A stretch of 64,000 nt of DNA, taken from positions 62,001 to 126,000 of the forward strand of contig CBDFFU010000006.1 of the NCBI GenBank assembly GCA_965246875.1. Direction: 5' to 3'. How positions within the stretch are numbered: position 1 is the stretch's first letter; each line of letters starts with the position of its first letter. The DNA comes from DASWYT01 sp965246875. GTDB lineage: Bacteria; Pseudomonadota; Alphaproteobacteria; Micavibrionales; SZUA-601. The notes below the pieces were generated by a model. The model did no database searches. It was not told where the DNA came from and saw only the letters and a program-made list of their open reading frames with translations. The position numbers and the translations under genes are program-made. Shown here one piece after another: positions 25,435-32,678 of this stretch.

Positions 25435-25755
25435 ATGACTGTTAATTTCCGTCCATTGCATGATCGCGTCCTGGTGCGTCGTCTGGAAAGCCAAGAGACA
25501 ACCAAGGGTGGCATTATCATCCCCGATACCGCCAAGGAAAAACCGATGGAAGGCCAAGTGGTCGCTGTTGGCACCGGGCATCACCATGAAAACGGCACGG
25601 TGCATCCGTTGGCCGTCAAAGCGGGCGACCAGATCGTCTTCACCAAATGGTCCGGTACCGAAATCACCATTGATAACCAGGATTACATCGTGATGAAAGA
25701 ATCCGACATCATGGGCATTCTGGACAACACGAACGCTGCCAAAAAAGCGGCTTGA
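25435..25755 (+). CDS. groES: Co-chaperonin GroES
   Basis: Caps the GroEL chamber during ATP-driven protein folding. FRPLHDRVLVRR at the start, the mobile loop ESQETTKGGIIIPDTA at 18-33 and the C-terminal YIVMKESDIMGIL are diagnostic. It has 106 residues, about ten more than usual because of a His-rich insertion (GTGHHHENGTVHPL) in the roof region and a short Ala/Lys tail. The ATG at 25435 lies behind AAAGGAACACGGAC. First gene of the CIRCE-controlled operon, 77 bases before groEL. Confidence 0.97.
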   Translation: MTVNFRPLHDRVLVRRLESQETTKGGIIIPDTAKEKPMEGQVVAVGTGHHHENGTVHPLAVKAGDQIVFTKWSGTEITIDNQDYIVMKESDIMGILDNTNAAKKAA

Positions 25756-25832
25756 GCGTAAGCGCAGGCCGTCCCGGACGTGATCTGGGACCTCATCAAC
25801 ATCCACACTTTTAAAAATAGAGGAGCCTTCAC

Positions 25833-27491
25833 ATGGCCGCTAAAAAAGTAACCCACGGTGCTGATGCCCGTGAAAAAATCGCCAATGGCATGAATGTCCT
25901 GGCGAACGCCGTTAAAGTCACATTGGGTCCGAAGGGCCGTAACGTGCTGATCGGCAAACCGTATGGCGCCCCGCAAATCACCAAAGACGGTGTGACAGTT
26001 GCGAAATCGATTGAATTGCAAGACCCGTTGGAAAACATGGGCGCGCAATTGGCGAAAGACGTTGCGTCGAAAGCGGGCGATCAAGCCGGTGACGGCACGA
26101 CAACAGCCACAGTTTTGGCTCAGGCCATTTTCATTCCAGGTTTGAAATCGGTGCAATCCGGTGCCAATCCGATGGATCTGAAACGCGGGATCGACAAAGC
26201 CGTGACCGCCGTTATCGAAAACATCCAGAACCAAGCGACCAAAGTCAAAAACAACGAAGAAATCGCGAAAATCGCAACCATCTCGGCCAACTCTGACCAT
26301 GAAATCGGCCAGATGATTGCCAAGGCAATGGACAAAGTCGGCAATGAAGGCGTCATCACCGTTGAAGAAGCTAAAGCCATGGAAACCGAACTGGATGTCG
26401 TCGAAGGCATGCAGTTTGACCGCGGTTATGTGTCACCATACTTCGTGACCAACACGGAAAAAATGGAAGTCGAACTCGACAACCCATATATCCTGTTCCA
26501 CGAGAAAAAACTGTCGAACCTGCAAGCCATGCTGCCAGTTCTTGAAGCTGTCGTGCAATCGGGTCGTCCATTGTTGATCATTGCTGAAGACATTGAAGGC
26601 GAAGCCTTGGCAACCCTCGTTGTCAACAAATTGCGCGGTGGCCTCAAAGTGGCTGCTGTCAAAGCGCCTGGCTTTGGCGACCGTCGCAAAGCGATGATGG
26701 AAGATATGGCGATCCTGACCAATGGTCAGCTGGTCTCCGAAGATATCGGCATCAAGCTGGAAAACGTCACCCTGCAAATGCTGGGCCGGGCGAAGAAAGT
26801 CCGCATCACCAAAGATGATACCACCATCATCAACGGCGAAGGCAGCAAGGACGATCTGGATGGTCGCATCAAACAGATCAAAGCGCAGATCGAAAACACC
26901 TCCAGCGACTATGACCGCGAAAAACTGCAAGAGCGTCTGGCGAAATTGGCTGGCGGCGTGGCCGTTATCCGTGTCGGCGGTGCGACTGAAGTCGAAGTCA
27001 AAGAGAAAAAAGATCGCGTTGACGATGCCCTGCGTGCCACACGTGCGGCTGTCGAAGAAGGCGTTGTCATTGGTGGCGGTTGTGCGTTGCTCTATGCATC
27101 ACGCGCGCTCGACACGTTGAAAGGCGATAATGCCGATCAAGACACCGGTATCAGCATCGTCCGTCAAGCGTTGCAGGCGCCGATCCGTCAGATCGTGCAA
27201 AACGCCGGCGAAGAAGGCTCGATCGTCGTTGGCAAATTGCTGGAACAAACCAGCGCCTCCTACGGTTACAACGCCCAAACCGGTCAATATGCCGACCTCA
27301 TCAAAGACGGCATCATCGACCCGGCCAAAGTCGTACGCGTGGCCTTGCAGTCAGCCGCCTCGATCGCGGGTCTGATGATCACGACCGAAGCGACCATTGC
27401 TGATCTGCCAGAGAAAAAAGCCGCTAACGACATGGCCGGTGGCATGGATCAAATGGGCGGCATGGGTGGTATGGGCGGCATGGGTTTCTAA
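25833..27491 (+). CDS. groEL: Chaperonin GroEL
   Basis: ATP-dependent folding chamber of the cytosol. The 552 residues include the N-terminal VTLGPKGRNVLI, the nucleotide-binding GDGTTTATVLAQAI and the equatorial GGGCALLYASRALD regions, ending in the flexible Gly-Met repeat tail GGMGGMGGMGF that lines the cavity. ATG at 25833 is preceded by AGAGGAGCCTTCAC. A strong terminator follows at 27524. Codon use is that of a highly expressed core gene. Confidence 0.98.
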   Translation: MAAKKVTHGADAREKIANGMNVLANAVKVTLGPKGRNVLIGKPYGAPQITKDGVTVAKSIELQDPLENMGAQLAKDVASKAGDQAGDGTTTATVLAQAIFIPGLKSVQSGANPMDLKRGIDKAVTAVIENIQNQATKVKNNEEIAKIATISANSDHEIGQMIAKAMDKVGNEGVITVEEAKAMETELDVVEGMQFDRGYVSPYFVTNTEKMEVELDNPYILFHEKKLSNLQAMLPVLEAVVQSGRPLLIIAEDIEGEALATLVVNKLRGGLKVAAVKAPGFGDRRKAMMEDMAILTNGQLVSEDIGIKLENVTLQMLGRAKKVRITKDDTTIINGEGSKDDLDGRIKQIKAQIENTSSDYDREKLQERLAKLAGGVAVIRVGGATEVEVKEKKDRVDDALRATRAAVEEGVVIGGGCALLYASRALDTLKGDNADQDTGISIVRQALQAPIRQIVQNAGEEGSIVVGKLLEQTSASYGYNAQTGQYADLIKDGIIDPAKVVRVALQSAASIAGLMITTEATIADLPEKKAANDMAGGMDQMGGMGGMGGMGF

Positions 27492-27523
27492 ACCCAAACG
27501 CTTTTTACGCAATGTACATAAAG

Positions 27524-27551
27524 AAAACCCCGGAGCGATCCGGGGTTTTTT
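27524..27551 (+). terminator. groESL terminator
   Basis: AAAACCCCGGA-GCGA-TCCGGGG followed by six Ts; classic rho-independent structure 35 bases after the groEL stop. Confidence 0.95.
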
Positions 27552-27579
27552 ACCTGAGAATTAAACGCTATTATATCCC

Positions 27580-27993
27580 TTAAAATAACTGATTCAGAAA
27601 TTTTTGATTAGCGTCACGTCGTTCAGCATGAGTGACTTTATCGACACCTGTCATTTGTCCGTCTTTGTAATGACGCGTCATGATATGATTTTCAAGAAAA
27701 AACTCCTCATATTGCAAATCGCCCCACACATATTTGGCTTGATAAGATAGCTCACCATTCGCTTTCCGTTTTTCATGTATTCCAATTAGGATCGTGCATG
27801 CTAAATCATCGGAATAAACGCTGTCTCCGTAGCATCCACCTCTCTTGTCGCCGTTTGGATAGTCGATTTGCTTTTTGATGTATAAGTTTTCATTGCCAGT
27901 GATAGACTTCGTGATCACATTACCATCGGATAGTTTCTCTTTAATAACCCGTGCCCGAACTTCCTGGTGTGTCATATGTGCAGTAGCGTTCAT
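27580..27993 (-). CDS. Unrecognised orphan protein, 137 aa
   Basis: No known family. ATG at 27993 preceded by CAGGAGTTATTAT and a reasonable promoter (28056-28029). The protein is polar with a Cys pair (GGCYGDS...LACTIL) and a repeated strand-turn feel (YVWGDLQYEEFFLENHIMTRHYKDGQMTG), where the last part resembles the GxYxDGxxxG turns of MORN-type repeats. The neighbouring 100-aa protein has a similar turn, so they may be functionally related. AT-rich, located in an island between groEL and fliI. Confidence 0.55.
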   Translation of the reverse strand: MNATAHMTHQEVRARVIKEKLSDGNVITKSITGNENLYIKKQIDYPNGDKRGGCYGDSVYSDDLACTILIGIHEKRKANGELSYQAKYVWGDLQYEEFFLENHIMTRHYKDGQMTGVDKVTHAERRDANQKFLNQLF

Positions 27994-28028
27994 ATAATAA
28001 CTCCTGTATTTAGACGTGTTGATTTAAA

Positions 28029-28056
28029 ATTTTACTACGATTCTGTAATGCCGCAA
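28029..28056 (-). promoter_or_regulatory. Promoter of the 137-aa orphan
   Basis: Minus strand TTGCGG (28056-28051), 16 bases, TAAAAT (28034-28029), about 36 bases before the ATG at 27993. Confidence 0.5.
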
Positions 28057-28133
28057 TATTTTATATAAGTCTAAAATTATAGGTAATTATATACCGATAA
28101 AAGAAATTGCCTTTGATTTAAAATAAGAGTTTC

Positions 28134-28245
28134 TAACTTTGTTGTAAGCTTTGTAGGCGTCGCCGCATCTCGGCCGGACCGATTTCCTTGATGATGCCGT
28201 CTAAACGTTTGTCCACCACTTTTTGTTATCCCACCGCTTTTTTGG
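28134..28245 (-). pseudogene. Core-like gene remnant inside the orphan island
   Basis: A short GC-rich stretch reads on the minus strand as KKAVG, stop, then QKVVDKRLDGIIKEIGPAEM continuing RRRLQSLQQS and a stop, all in one frame. The composition is that of core genes while both flanks are AT-rich. The protein of origin was not recognised. By analogy with the priA and fliJ fragments it may be the displaced 3' end of a core gene. Confidence 0.4.
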
Positions 28246-28548
28246 CTAGCGTACGGGTGGTGTAATGGGTGGCATCGCAGCGATGTCTAGACCCAACGCG
28301 ATGCCTTTGTCATTGAACATCGGCTGGCCGTGGTAATTGAATAAAACAGCGGCGATCATGGTGCCATTCTCGTTAAATGTCTTATGCCAGCCGACGGGTT
28401 TATTGTCCAAGTAATGACCGCTGGTGATGCGCTTGCTTGCTAAAAAATCCTCATACAACCCATCACGTCGCGAGGCATCGGCATTATACGGGCCAACAGA
28501 TGTGCGATAATGATCAAGGTTCAATGTGCGGTTTTCGATATGTGCCAT
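28246..28548 (-). CDS. Small unrecognised protein with MORN/YwqK-like turn, 100 aa
   Basis: No firm family. The middle (SGHYLDNKPVGWHKTFNENGTMIAAVLFNYHGQP) has the G-x-Y...G-W...F-x-x-x-G...Y-x-x-G-x pattern of MORN/YwqK-type beta-hairpin repeats. The ATG at 28548 has only a weak purine run. It follows the 136-aa orphan by 23 bases, and both proteins begin similarly (MAHIENRTLN and MARLHYETLN), suggesting a duplicated leader or a shared N-terminal signal. Confidence 0.5.
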   Translation of the reverse strand: MAHIENRTLNLDHYRTSVGPYNADASRRDGLYEDFLASKRITSGHYLDNKPVGWHKTFNENGTMIAAVLFNYHGQPMFNDKGIALGLDIAAMPPITPPVR

Positions 28549-28571
28549 GTATCTTAGTTATAAGGATTACG

Positions 28572-28982
28572 TTACTTAATTACAGGCGCAGCGGTTAAAG
28601 GCGGCGTATGAATTGTTGCAATTCCTAAGAAATTAAGAATTTTTTCTTGTAATGGACGTAGCTTTGCGCGTTCTCTTGCTTCTTCAAACTTGTTGATACA
28701 CTCCAACGCATCCATAGGTTCCAGGCCAGAAAAAATTTCTGCTCCAGTGCTAGTGTAAAGTTGATAAGCCTGACTTTTTGTATCAGGCCCCACAACAGAA
28801 TGTGTATTTTCTGATCTATAGACAAGAACTTGGTCGGGTCCAATATGAGCAGCTTCAAATATATTAACGCCACTTGTAATTTGCACATCGAAATCAGCGT
28901 ATTCAGCAGTATTACTTTTTCTCTTAAAATATCCACCATTGAGCCGAATCTTGTTCAAGGTTTCATAATGAAGGCGAGCCAT
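28572..28982 (-). CDS. Unrecognised orphan protein, 136 aa
   Basis: No known family. Starts at ATG 28982 with a weak ribosome site. Polar, with a mixed alpha/beta pattern and a helical C-terminal third (ALECINKFEEARERAKLRPLQEKILN). The first ten residues resemble those of the next gene product. First gene of a leftward pair in the groEL-fliI island; AT-rich. Confidence 0.5.
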   Translation of the reverse strand: MARLHYETLNKIRLNGGYFKRKSNTAEYADFDVQITSGVNIFEAAHIGPDQVLVYRSENTHSVVGPDTKSQAYQLYTSTGAEIFSGLEPMDALECINKFEEARERAKLRPLQEKILNFLGIATIHTPPLTAAPVIK

Positions 28983-29081
28983 ATTTTTATCTTTTTATAA
29001 AGTTTAAATATGACCCTAATGATTGTCTATTAATATGTCAACCTTTATTTTAGCTTATTATTGCTTATAACGCTGAATCAA

Positions 29082-29103
29082 AAATGTTTCACGTGAAACA
29101 TTT
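29082..29103. promoter_or_regulatory. Perfect parS centromere site
   Basis: A 22-base perfect palindrome, AAATGTTTCACGTGAAACATTT, containing the 16-base ParB-binding consensus TGTTTCACGTGAAACA at 29085-29100. It lies in a non-coding gap about 115 bases before fliI. ParB loading and spreading here would make it part of the chromosome segregation system, and such sites usually cluster near the replication origin. Confidence 0.9.
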
Positions 29104-29218
29104 GCCCTTTCGCCGCATCAAATCAATCGCTTAAATAGGAACATATTCCTAATAAAGAGGCTTTAAAAAGTCGTATTCTTAACCCCACTTTTACATGATC
29201 ATGCCCAGAATCGGAGGC

Positions 29219-30628
29219 ATGACTAATTTTGATTTCCGCCCCCATCCCTTGTTGACCCAGCTTGACCATGGCCTTGATGCCATTCAGCCGGTGCAGCATT
29301 ACGGGCGTGTGTCGGCGGTGTCGGGCATGGTGGTCGAAGTGCGCGGCCTGAACCAGACCATCACGGTCGGCGGGCAATGCGATATTACCTCAACCACTAA
29401 CATGATTATCCCCAGCGAGGTCGTCGGCTTTCGTGATGGCAAGGCGATTGTCATGCCGTTCGGCAAGCTGGACGGCATTGGCCTAGGCTGCCGCGTCACG
29501 GTGACGCCCGGCCAACCCGCGATTTATCCAACGGCTGACTGGCGTGGGCGTGTGGTAGATGCCTTGGGCCAGCCGGTCGATGGCCTGGGGCGTTTAACGT
29601 CAGGCTCGATCCCGGCGCATTTTCGCAGCCCGCCCCCCAACGCCCATGACCGGCAACGCATGGCGGGCAAAGTCGATCTGGGGGTGCGCGCGCTCAACAG
29701 TTTCTTGACGATGTGCAACGGCCAGCGGATGGGCATTTTCGCCGGGTCGGGTGTGGGGAAATCCATTCTCATGTCGATGCTGGCGCGTTACACCGCATCC
29801 GATGTCGCCGTCATCGGTTTGATCGGTGAACGCGGCCGTGAGGTGCAGGAATTTCTGGAAGACGATCTGGGCGAAGAAGGTTTGAAACGTGCGGTCGTTG
29901 TTGTCGCTACATCCGACCAGCCACCTTTGATGCGCAGGCAGGCCGCCTACACAACCATGGCGATTGCTGAAAGTTTTCGCCGCCAGGGTCACAACGTGTT
30001 GTGCATGATGGATTCGATCACGCGTTTTGCGATGGCGCAGCGGGAAATTGGCTTGAGTGCCGGCGAACCACCAACGTCCAAAGGCTATCCGCCAACGACC
30101 TTTACGGAATTGGCAAAACTGCTGGAACGCGCCGGGCCGGGGCCGAAAGGCGAAGGCAATATTTCCGGCCTATTTACCGTGCTGGTCGAGGGTGACGATC
30201 ACAACGAACCGATTGCCGATGCCGTGCGCGGGATTATCGACGGGCACATCGTGCTGGAACGCGGCATTGCGGCGCGCGGACGTTATCCGGCGATCAATAT
30301 TTTGAAAAGCGTGTCACGTGCCTTGCCACGCTGTAACAACGACGCCGAAAATAATCTGTTGCGGCAGGCGCGCGAAGTGATTGCGACCTATGAAGATATG
30401 GCCGAACTCATTCGCCTGGGCGCCTATCGCAAGGGCAGCGATCCAAAAGTGGATCGCGCGATTAATCTGTATGACGGCATCGAAGCGTTTTTGACGCAAA
30501 GCCCGTATGAGCGCACCGGTTTGCAAGATGGTTACGCGCAGCTGGCGGCGATCATGGGATTGCCGTGGGAGCCCGTATTGCATGTGACGGGCGATGTCTC
30601 CGTTCCCGCCAATCCGATCGAGCAATAG
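29219..30628 (+). CDS. fliI: Flagellar export ATPase FliI
   Basis: Hexameric ATPase at the base of the flagellar type III export apparatus. Related to F1 beta/alpha but with the FliI/SctN signatures: P-loop AGSGVGKS, GERGREVQEF and the GYPPTTFTELAKLLERAG block. The downstream fliJ identifies it as flagellar rather than virulence-type. Start is uncertain: ATGs at 29195, 29201 and 29219 are in frame. The last is chosen as giving the most typical N-terminus, although its GGAGG sits only one base upstream, which is too close for normal initiation. Confidence 0.93.
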   Translation: MTNFDFRPHPLLTQLDHGLDAIQPVQHYGRVSAVSGMVVEVRGLNQTITVGGQCDITSTTNMIIPSEVVGFRDGKAIVMPFGKLDGIGLGCRVTVTPGQPAIYPTADWRGRVVDALGQPVDGLGRLTSGSIPAHFRSPPPNAHDRQRMAGKVDLGVRALNSFLTMCNGQRMGIFAGSGVGKSILMSMLARYTASDVAVIGLIGERGREVQEFLEDDLGEEGLKRAVVVVATSDQPPLMRRQAAYTTMAIAESFRRQGHNVLCMMDSITRFAMAQREIGLSAGEPPTSKGYPPTTFTELAKLLERAGPGPKGEGNISGLFTVLVEGDDHNEPIADAVRGIIDGHIVLERGIAARGRYPAINILKSVSRALPRCNNDAENNLLRQAREVIATYEDMAELIRLGAYRKGSDPKVDRAINLYDGIEAFLTQSPYERTGLQDGYAQLAAIMGLPWEPVLHVTGDVSVPANPIEQ

Positions 30629-30642
30629 GACAGCGTGTTGCA

Positions 30643-31065
30643 ATGGCAAAATTGGCAGGCCTGATCCGTTTCAAAAAGCACGAGCTGGACCAGTATCGTG
30701 AGGCTTTAATCAAACTGCAGGACAAGCTGGCGCAACAGGAATACGCCAAGGACACACTGCTCAAACAGATGGAAGCCGAAAAAAACCTGGCCGCTGTCGA
30801 TATTGCCGCGTCACGCAATTTCGGCGCGTATCTGCAACGCAGCTTGAATGTGTTGCGCGACCTGGAAAAACAGATCCAAAACACGGAACAGGAAATTTAC
30901 GCCGCGCGCCGCGTGGTGCAGGACGCGTTCATGGACGTCAAAAAACTCGACATCACCGAAGAGCGTCGCAGTGAGTTGGAAAAGGACACGCTGGCGAAAA
31001 AGGTATCAAGCGAGCTGGATGATATTGGGATTACGGCATTTCAGCGTGGGCAGGGTGAGAACTAA
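30643..31065 (+). CDS. fliJ: Flagellar export chaperone FliJ
   Basis: 140-residue antiparallel coiled-coil protein that fits into the FliI hexamer like the gamma stalk of F1. Long heptad-rich helices (residues 5-60 and 65-125), first residues MAKLAGLIRFKKHELDQ. Starts at ATG 30643, 15 bases after fliI. Its stop overlaps that of the convergent orphan region by four bases. A degenerate copy of its last third lies at 32245-32372. Confidence 0.88.
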   Translation: MAKLAGLIRFKKHELDQYREALIKLQDKLAQQEYAKDTLLKQMEAEKNLAAVDIAASRNFGAYLQRSLNVLRDLEKQIQNTEQEIYAARRVVQDAFMDVKKLDITEERRSELEKDTLAKKVSSELDDIGITAFQRGQGEN

Positions 31066-31473
31066 CAGTCTGGTTTACGGTTTTTGTTCTCTTGTTTGCT
31101 AATCCATTGACAGGCCTGATCAGCATTGAAATTTTTGTAGAAACCGTCTTTTATGCTCGTATTGATCATTCTCTTCAGCAGTGTCTGCGGAAGAGAATGA
31201 TCGCCAACCATAAACATATACGCCTGCATCTTTAAAATGCACAAGTCTATCAAGCTGACTATCCGGACTAAATTGTTTTGATACTGTTATATTTTGCCCT
31301 GAAAGAGATTTATCATGAAAATCGGTGTAAGTTATGATTGCTCCGGCTAAAACCTGGTAGGCATTCCGTGAACTTGATGAATGCTGTCCGTCAAAGCGTG
31401 ACAGATTTTTTGCCACATGATCAAGGTGTCTAAAACGACGTGATGGAGTACCCCAACGCGGCCCATGATCCAA
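31062..31473 (-). pseudogene. Frame-shifted continuation of the 31.3-32.1 kb orphan
   Basis: Two protein-like stretches continue the upstream orphan in other frames. From about 31473 the sequence LDHGPRWGTPSRRFRHLDHV...AGVYVYGW follows if one T is added to the T7 run at about 31467-31474. From 31253 a third frame ends DGFYKNFNADQACQWISKQE...PDC, with a stop that overlaps the fliJ stop by four bases. The intact gene may once have covered 31062-32129. A sequencing slip in the T run would give the same picture. Confidence 0.45.
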
Positions 31474-32129
31474 AAAAAGTATTCAAACTGATATAGGCTG
31501 TTTTCCGCACAGCCTAAATCAGTCATGATCGTATCCGATGGCAAAGTCATTTTTGAGCCGGGAAATTTGTGATTAATAATATTTGCAGTTTTATTTATAT
31601 CTTTTATATCGCTATAAGAAAAAGGCACATTCAAATTTTTTCGCAAAGCGACCTGGTCGTTCAGGCTTGATGCTATCGTTTTAAAATAAGGCATAAGTGC
31701 CAACTCATTTTGATCGATGTGCGGTAATGCAGCCTGATAATAGGCAAAGTGCGATTCGGTTGGCGGCACATTCAATATCTGTGCAATGACTTTATCGGCA
31801 AGCAATAATTTTGGCTTTTTATAGCGTGTTTGTTTAGCCATGCGTGCCAGGCTTGAAATATATTCAGTGCGATCCAAAGCTTGAAACGCTGTCGCGTCAT
31901 AAAAATCTGTCACACCACAAATAGCCTCACAATAAGCGTCCGGCGAATTGTGACTGAGACCACAGAAATCAATCATATTTTGACAAAAAGTGCGTCTGTT
32001 GTTGATGGTTTTGAAGCCTTTACGTGGGTAAGACATCGAAAAAGGTACATACGAATTTTGAGAATCGCTCTCAATTCCCAAAGGATTCGGGTAAATAAAA
32101 CCGCTTTCAGGCAATTGACGATTTAACAT
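31347..32129 (-). CDS. Orphan protein X, 260 aa, C-terminus possibly shifted
   Basis: No known family. ATG at 32129 with AAGAGA upstream and a promoter TTGACA, 17 bases, TAGAAA just outside it. The first 215 residues are a plausible globular protein (FCQNMIDFCGLSHNSPDAYCEAICG, later DQVALRKNLNVPFSYSDIK). The remainder after FEYFF runs into a hydrophobic frame; a one-base slip at a T7 run would instead continue into LDHGPRWG. AT-rich, antisense to fliJ and on the same strand as the rsmB remnant directly upstream. It is the cargo between fliJ and the rsmB' fragment. Confidence 0.5.
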   Translation of the reverse strand: MLNRQLPESGFIYPNPLGIESDSQNSYVPFSMSYPRKGFKTINNRRTFCQNMIDFCGLSHNSPDAYCEAICGVTDFYDATAFQALDRTEYISSLARMAKQTRYKKPKLLLADKVIAQILNVPPTESHFAYYQAALPHIDQNELALMPYFKTIASSLNDQVALRKNLNVPFSYSDIKDINKTANIINHKFPGSKMTLPSDTIMTDLGCAENSLYQFEYFFWIMGRVGVLHHVVLDTLIMWQKICHALTDSIHQVHGMPTRF

Positions 32130-32200
32130 CTACTATCTCTTCGAAATTGTAATCTCCCTGTGTTTCTATAGAGCTATAAATACTATGTCAAGTTAATTCT

Positions 32201-32230
32201 AGATTTCTCCATCATCCCTACAAAAAACGC
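32201..32230 (-). pseudogene. Displaced fragment of the rsmB 3' end
   Basis: Minus strand reads AFFVGMMEKS, against GFFVGVMEKT at the end of the true rsmB (32684-32713): 7 of 10 residues and 23 of 30 bases agree, most differences being synonymous or conservative. Short, but its position and strand are what the fliJ' fragment next to it predicts. Confidence 0.6.
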
Positions 32231-32244
32231 AAGAGGAAATTTAT

Positions 32245-32372
32245 GTCGCTCGCTGCGTTGTGTAGGACGCGTTTATGGAAGTCAAAGTACTCGACATTAC
32301 CGAAGAACGCCGCAGCGAACTGGATAATATTCGGATTACGGCGTTTCAGCGTGTGTAGGAAGAGATAAATTA
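32245..32372 (+). pseudogene. Degenerate duplicate of the fliJ 3' end
   Basis: Positions 32245-32319 match fliJ 30901-30975 in 61 of 75 bases; 9 of the 14 differences are at third codon positions. The copy reads DAFMEVKVLDITEERRSE, then lacks 13 codons (deleted between GAGTTGGA and GAGCTGGA direct repeats), then LDNIRITAFQRV. Two CAG codons have become TAG stops. The divergence pattern suggests it came from a related genome rather than decaying here. Confidence 0.85.
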
Positions 32373-32387
32373 AACCCAGTTTTGTAA

Positions 32388-32678
32388 TTACGGTACAAAA
32401 ACTACAAGATATATAAAAACCATGCAGATAAAAATAGCTAAAATAGCCCAACCTAGCAAAACACTCACAACAATATTTTTGTAACAGTCATTGTTTTCAT
32501 TCGGCTTATCGTAAGGGGATTTACGGTTTTCCATCAAACCTATGATGGCAAAAACAAACGTTGTAAAAAATAAAACCGAATTTATGAGAGTTGTTTGATC
32601 CGGTCGGGACGCGCCGATATGCATGTAGCATAGATTTGCTATTGCAATGACAATAAAGATTTTTGCAAGCAATTTCAT
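32388..32678 (-). CDS. Orphan membrane protein Y, 96 aa
   Basis: Two to three hydrophobic segments (about residues 5-22, 32-48 and 70-95) separated by a charged loop MENRKSPYDKPNENND. No known family; the first helix could also be a signal anchor. Its ATG overlaps the rsmB stop (ATGA), so it should be translated by coupling to rsmB. It sits between the fliJ' fragment and the true rsmB end. AT-rich compared with rsmB. Confidence 0.55.
   Translation of the reverse strand: MKLLAKIFIVIAIANLCYMHIGASRPDQTTLINSVLFFTTFVFAIIGLMENRKSPYDKPNENNDCYKNIVVSVLLGWAILAIFICMVFIYLVVFVP

Noticed and set aside
26433..26930. Antisense frame inside groEL
   Set aside because: Shadow of the biased codon use of a highly expressed gene; no ribosome site or similarity.
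29195..31065. fliI-fliJ as a virulence type III secretion pair
   Set aside because: Sequence motifs and the short FliJ fit the flagellar forms; no injectisome genes are near.
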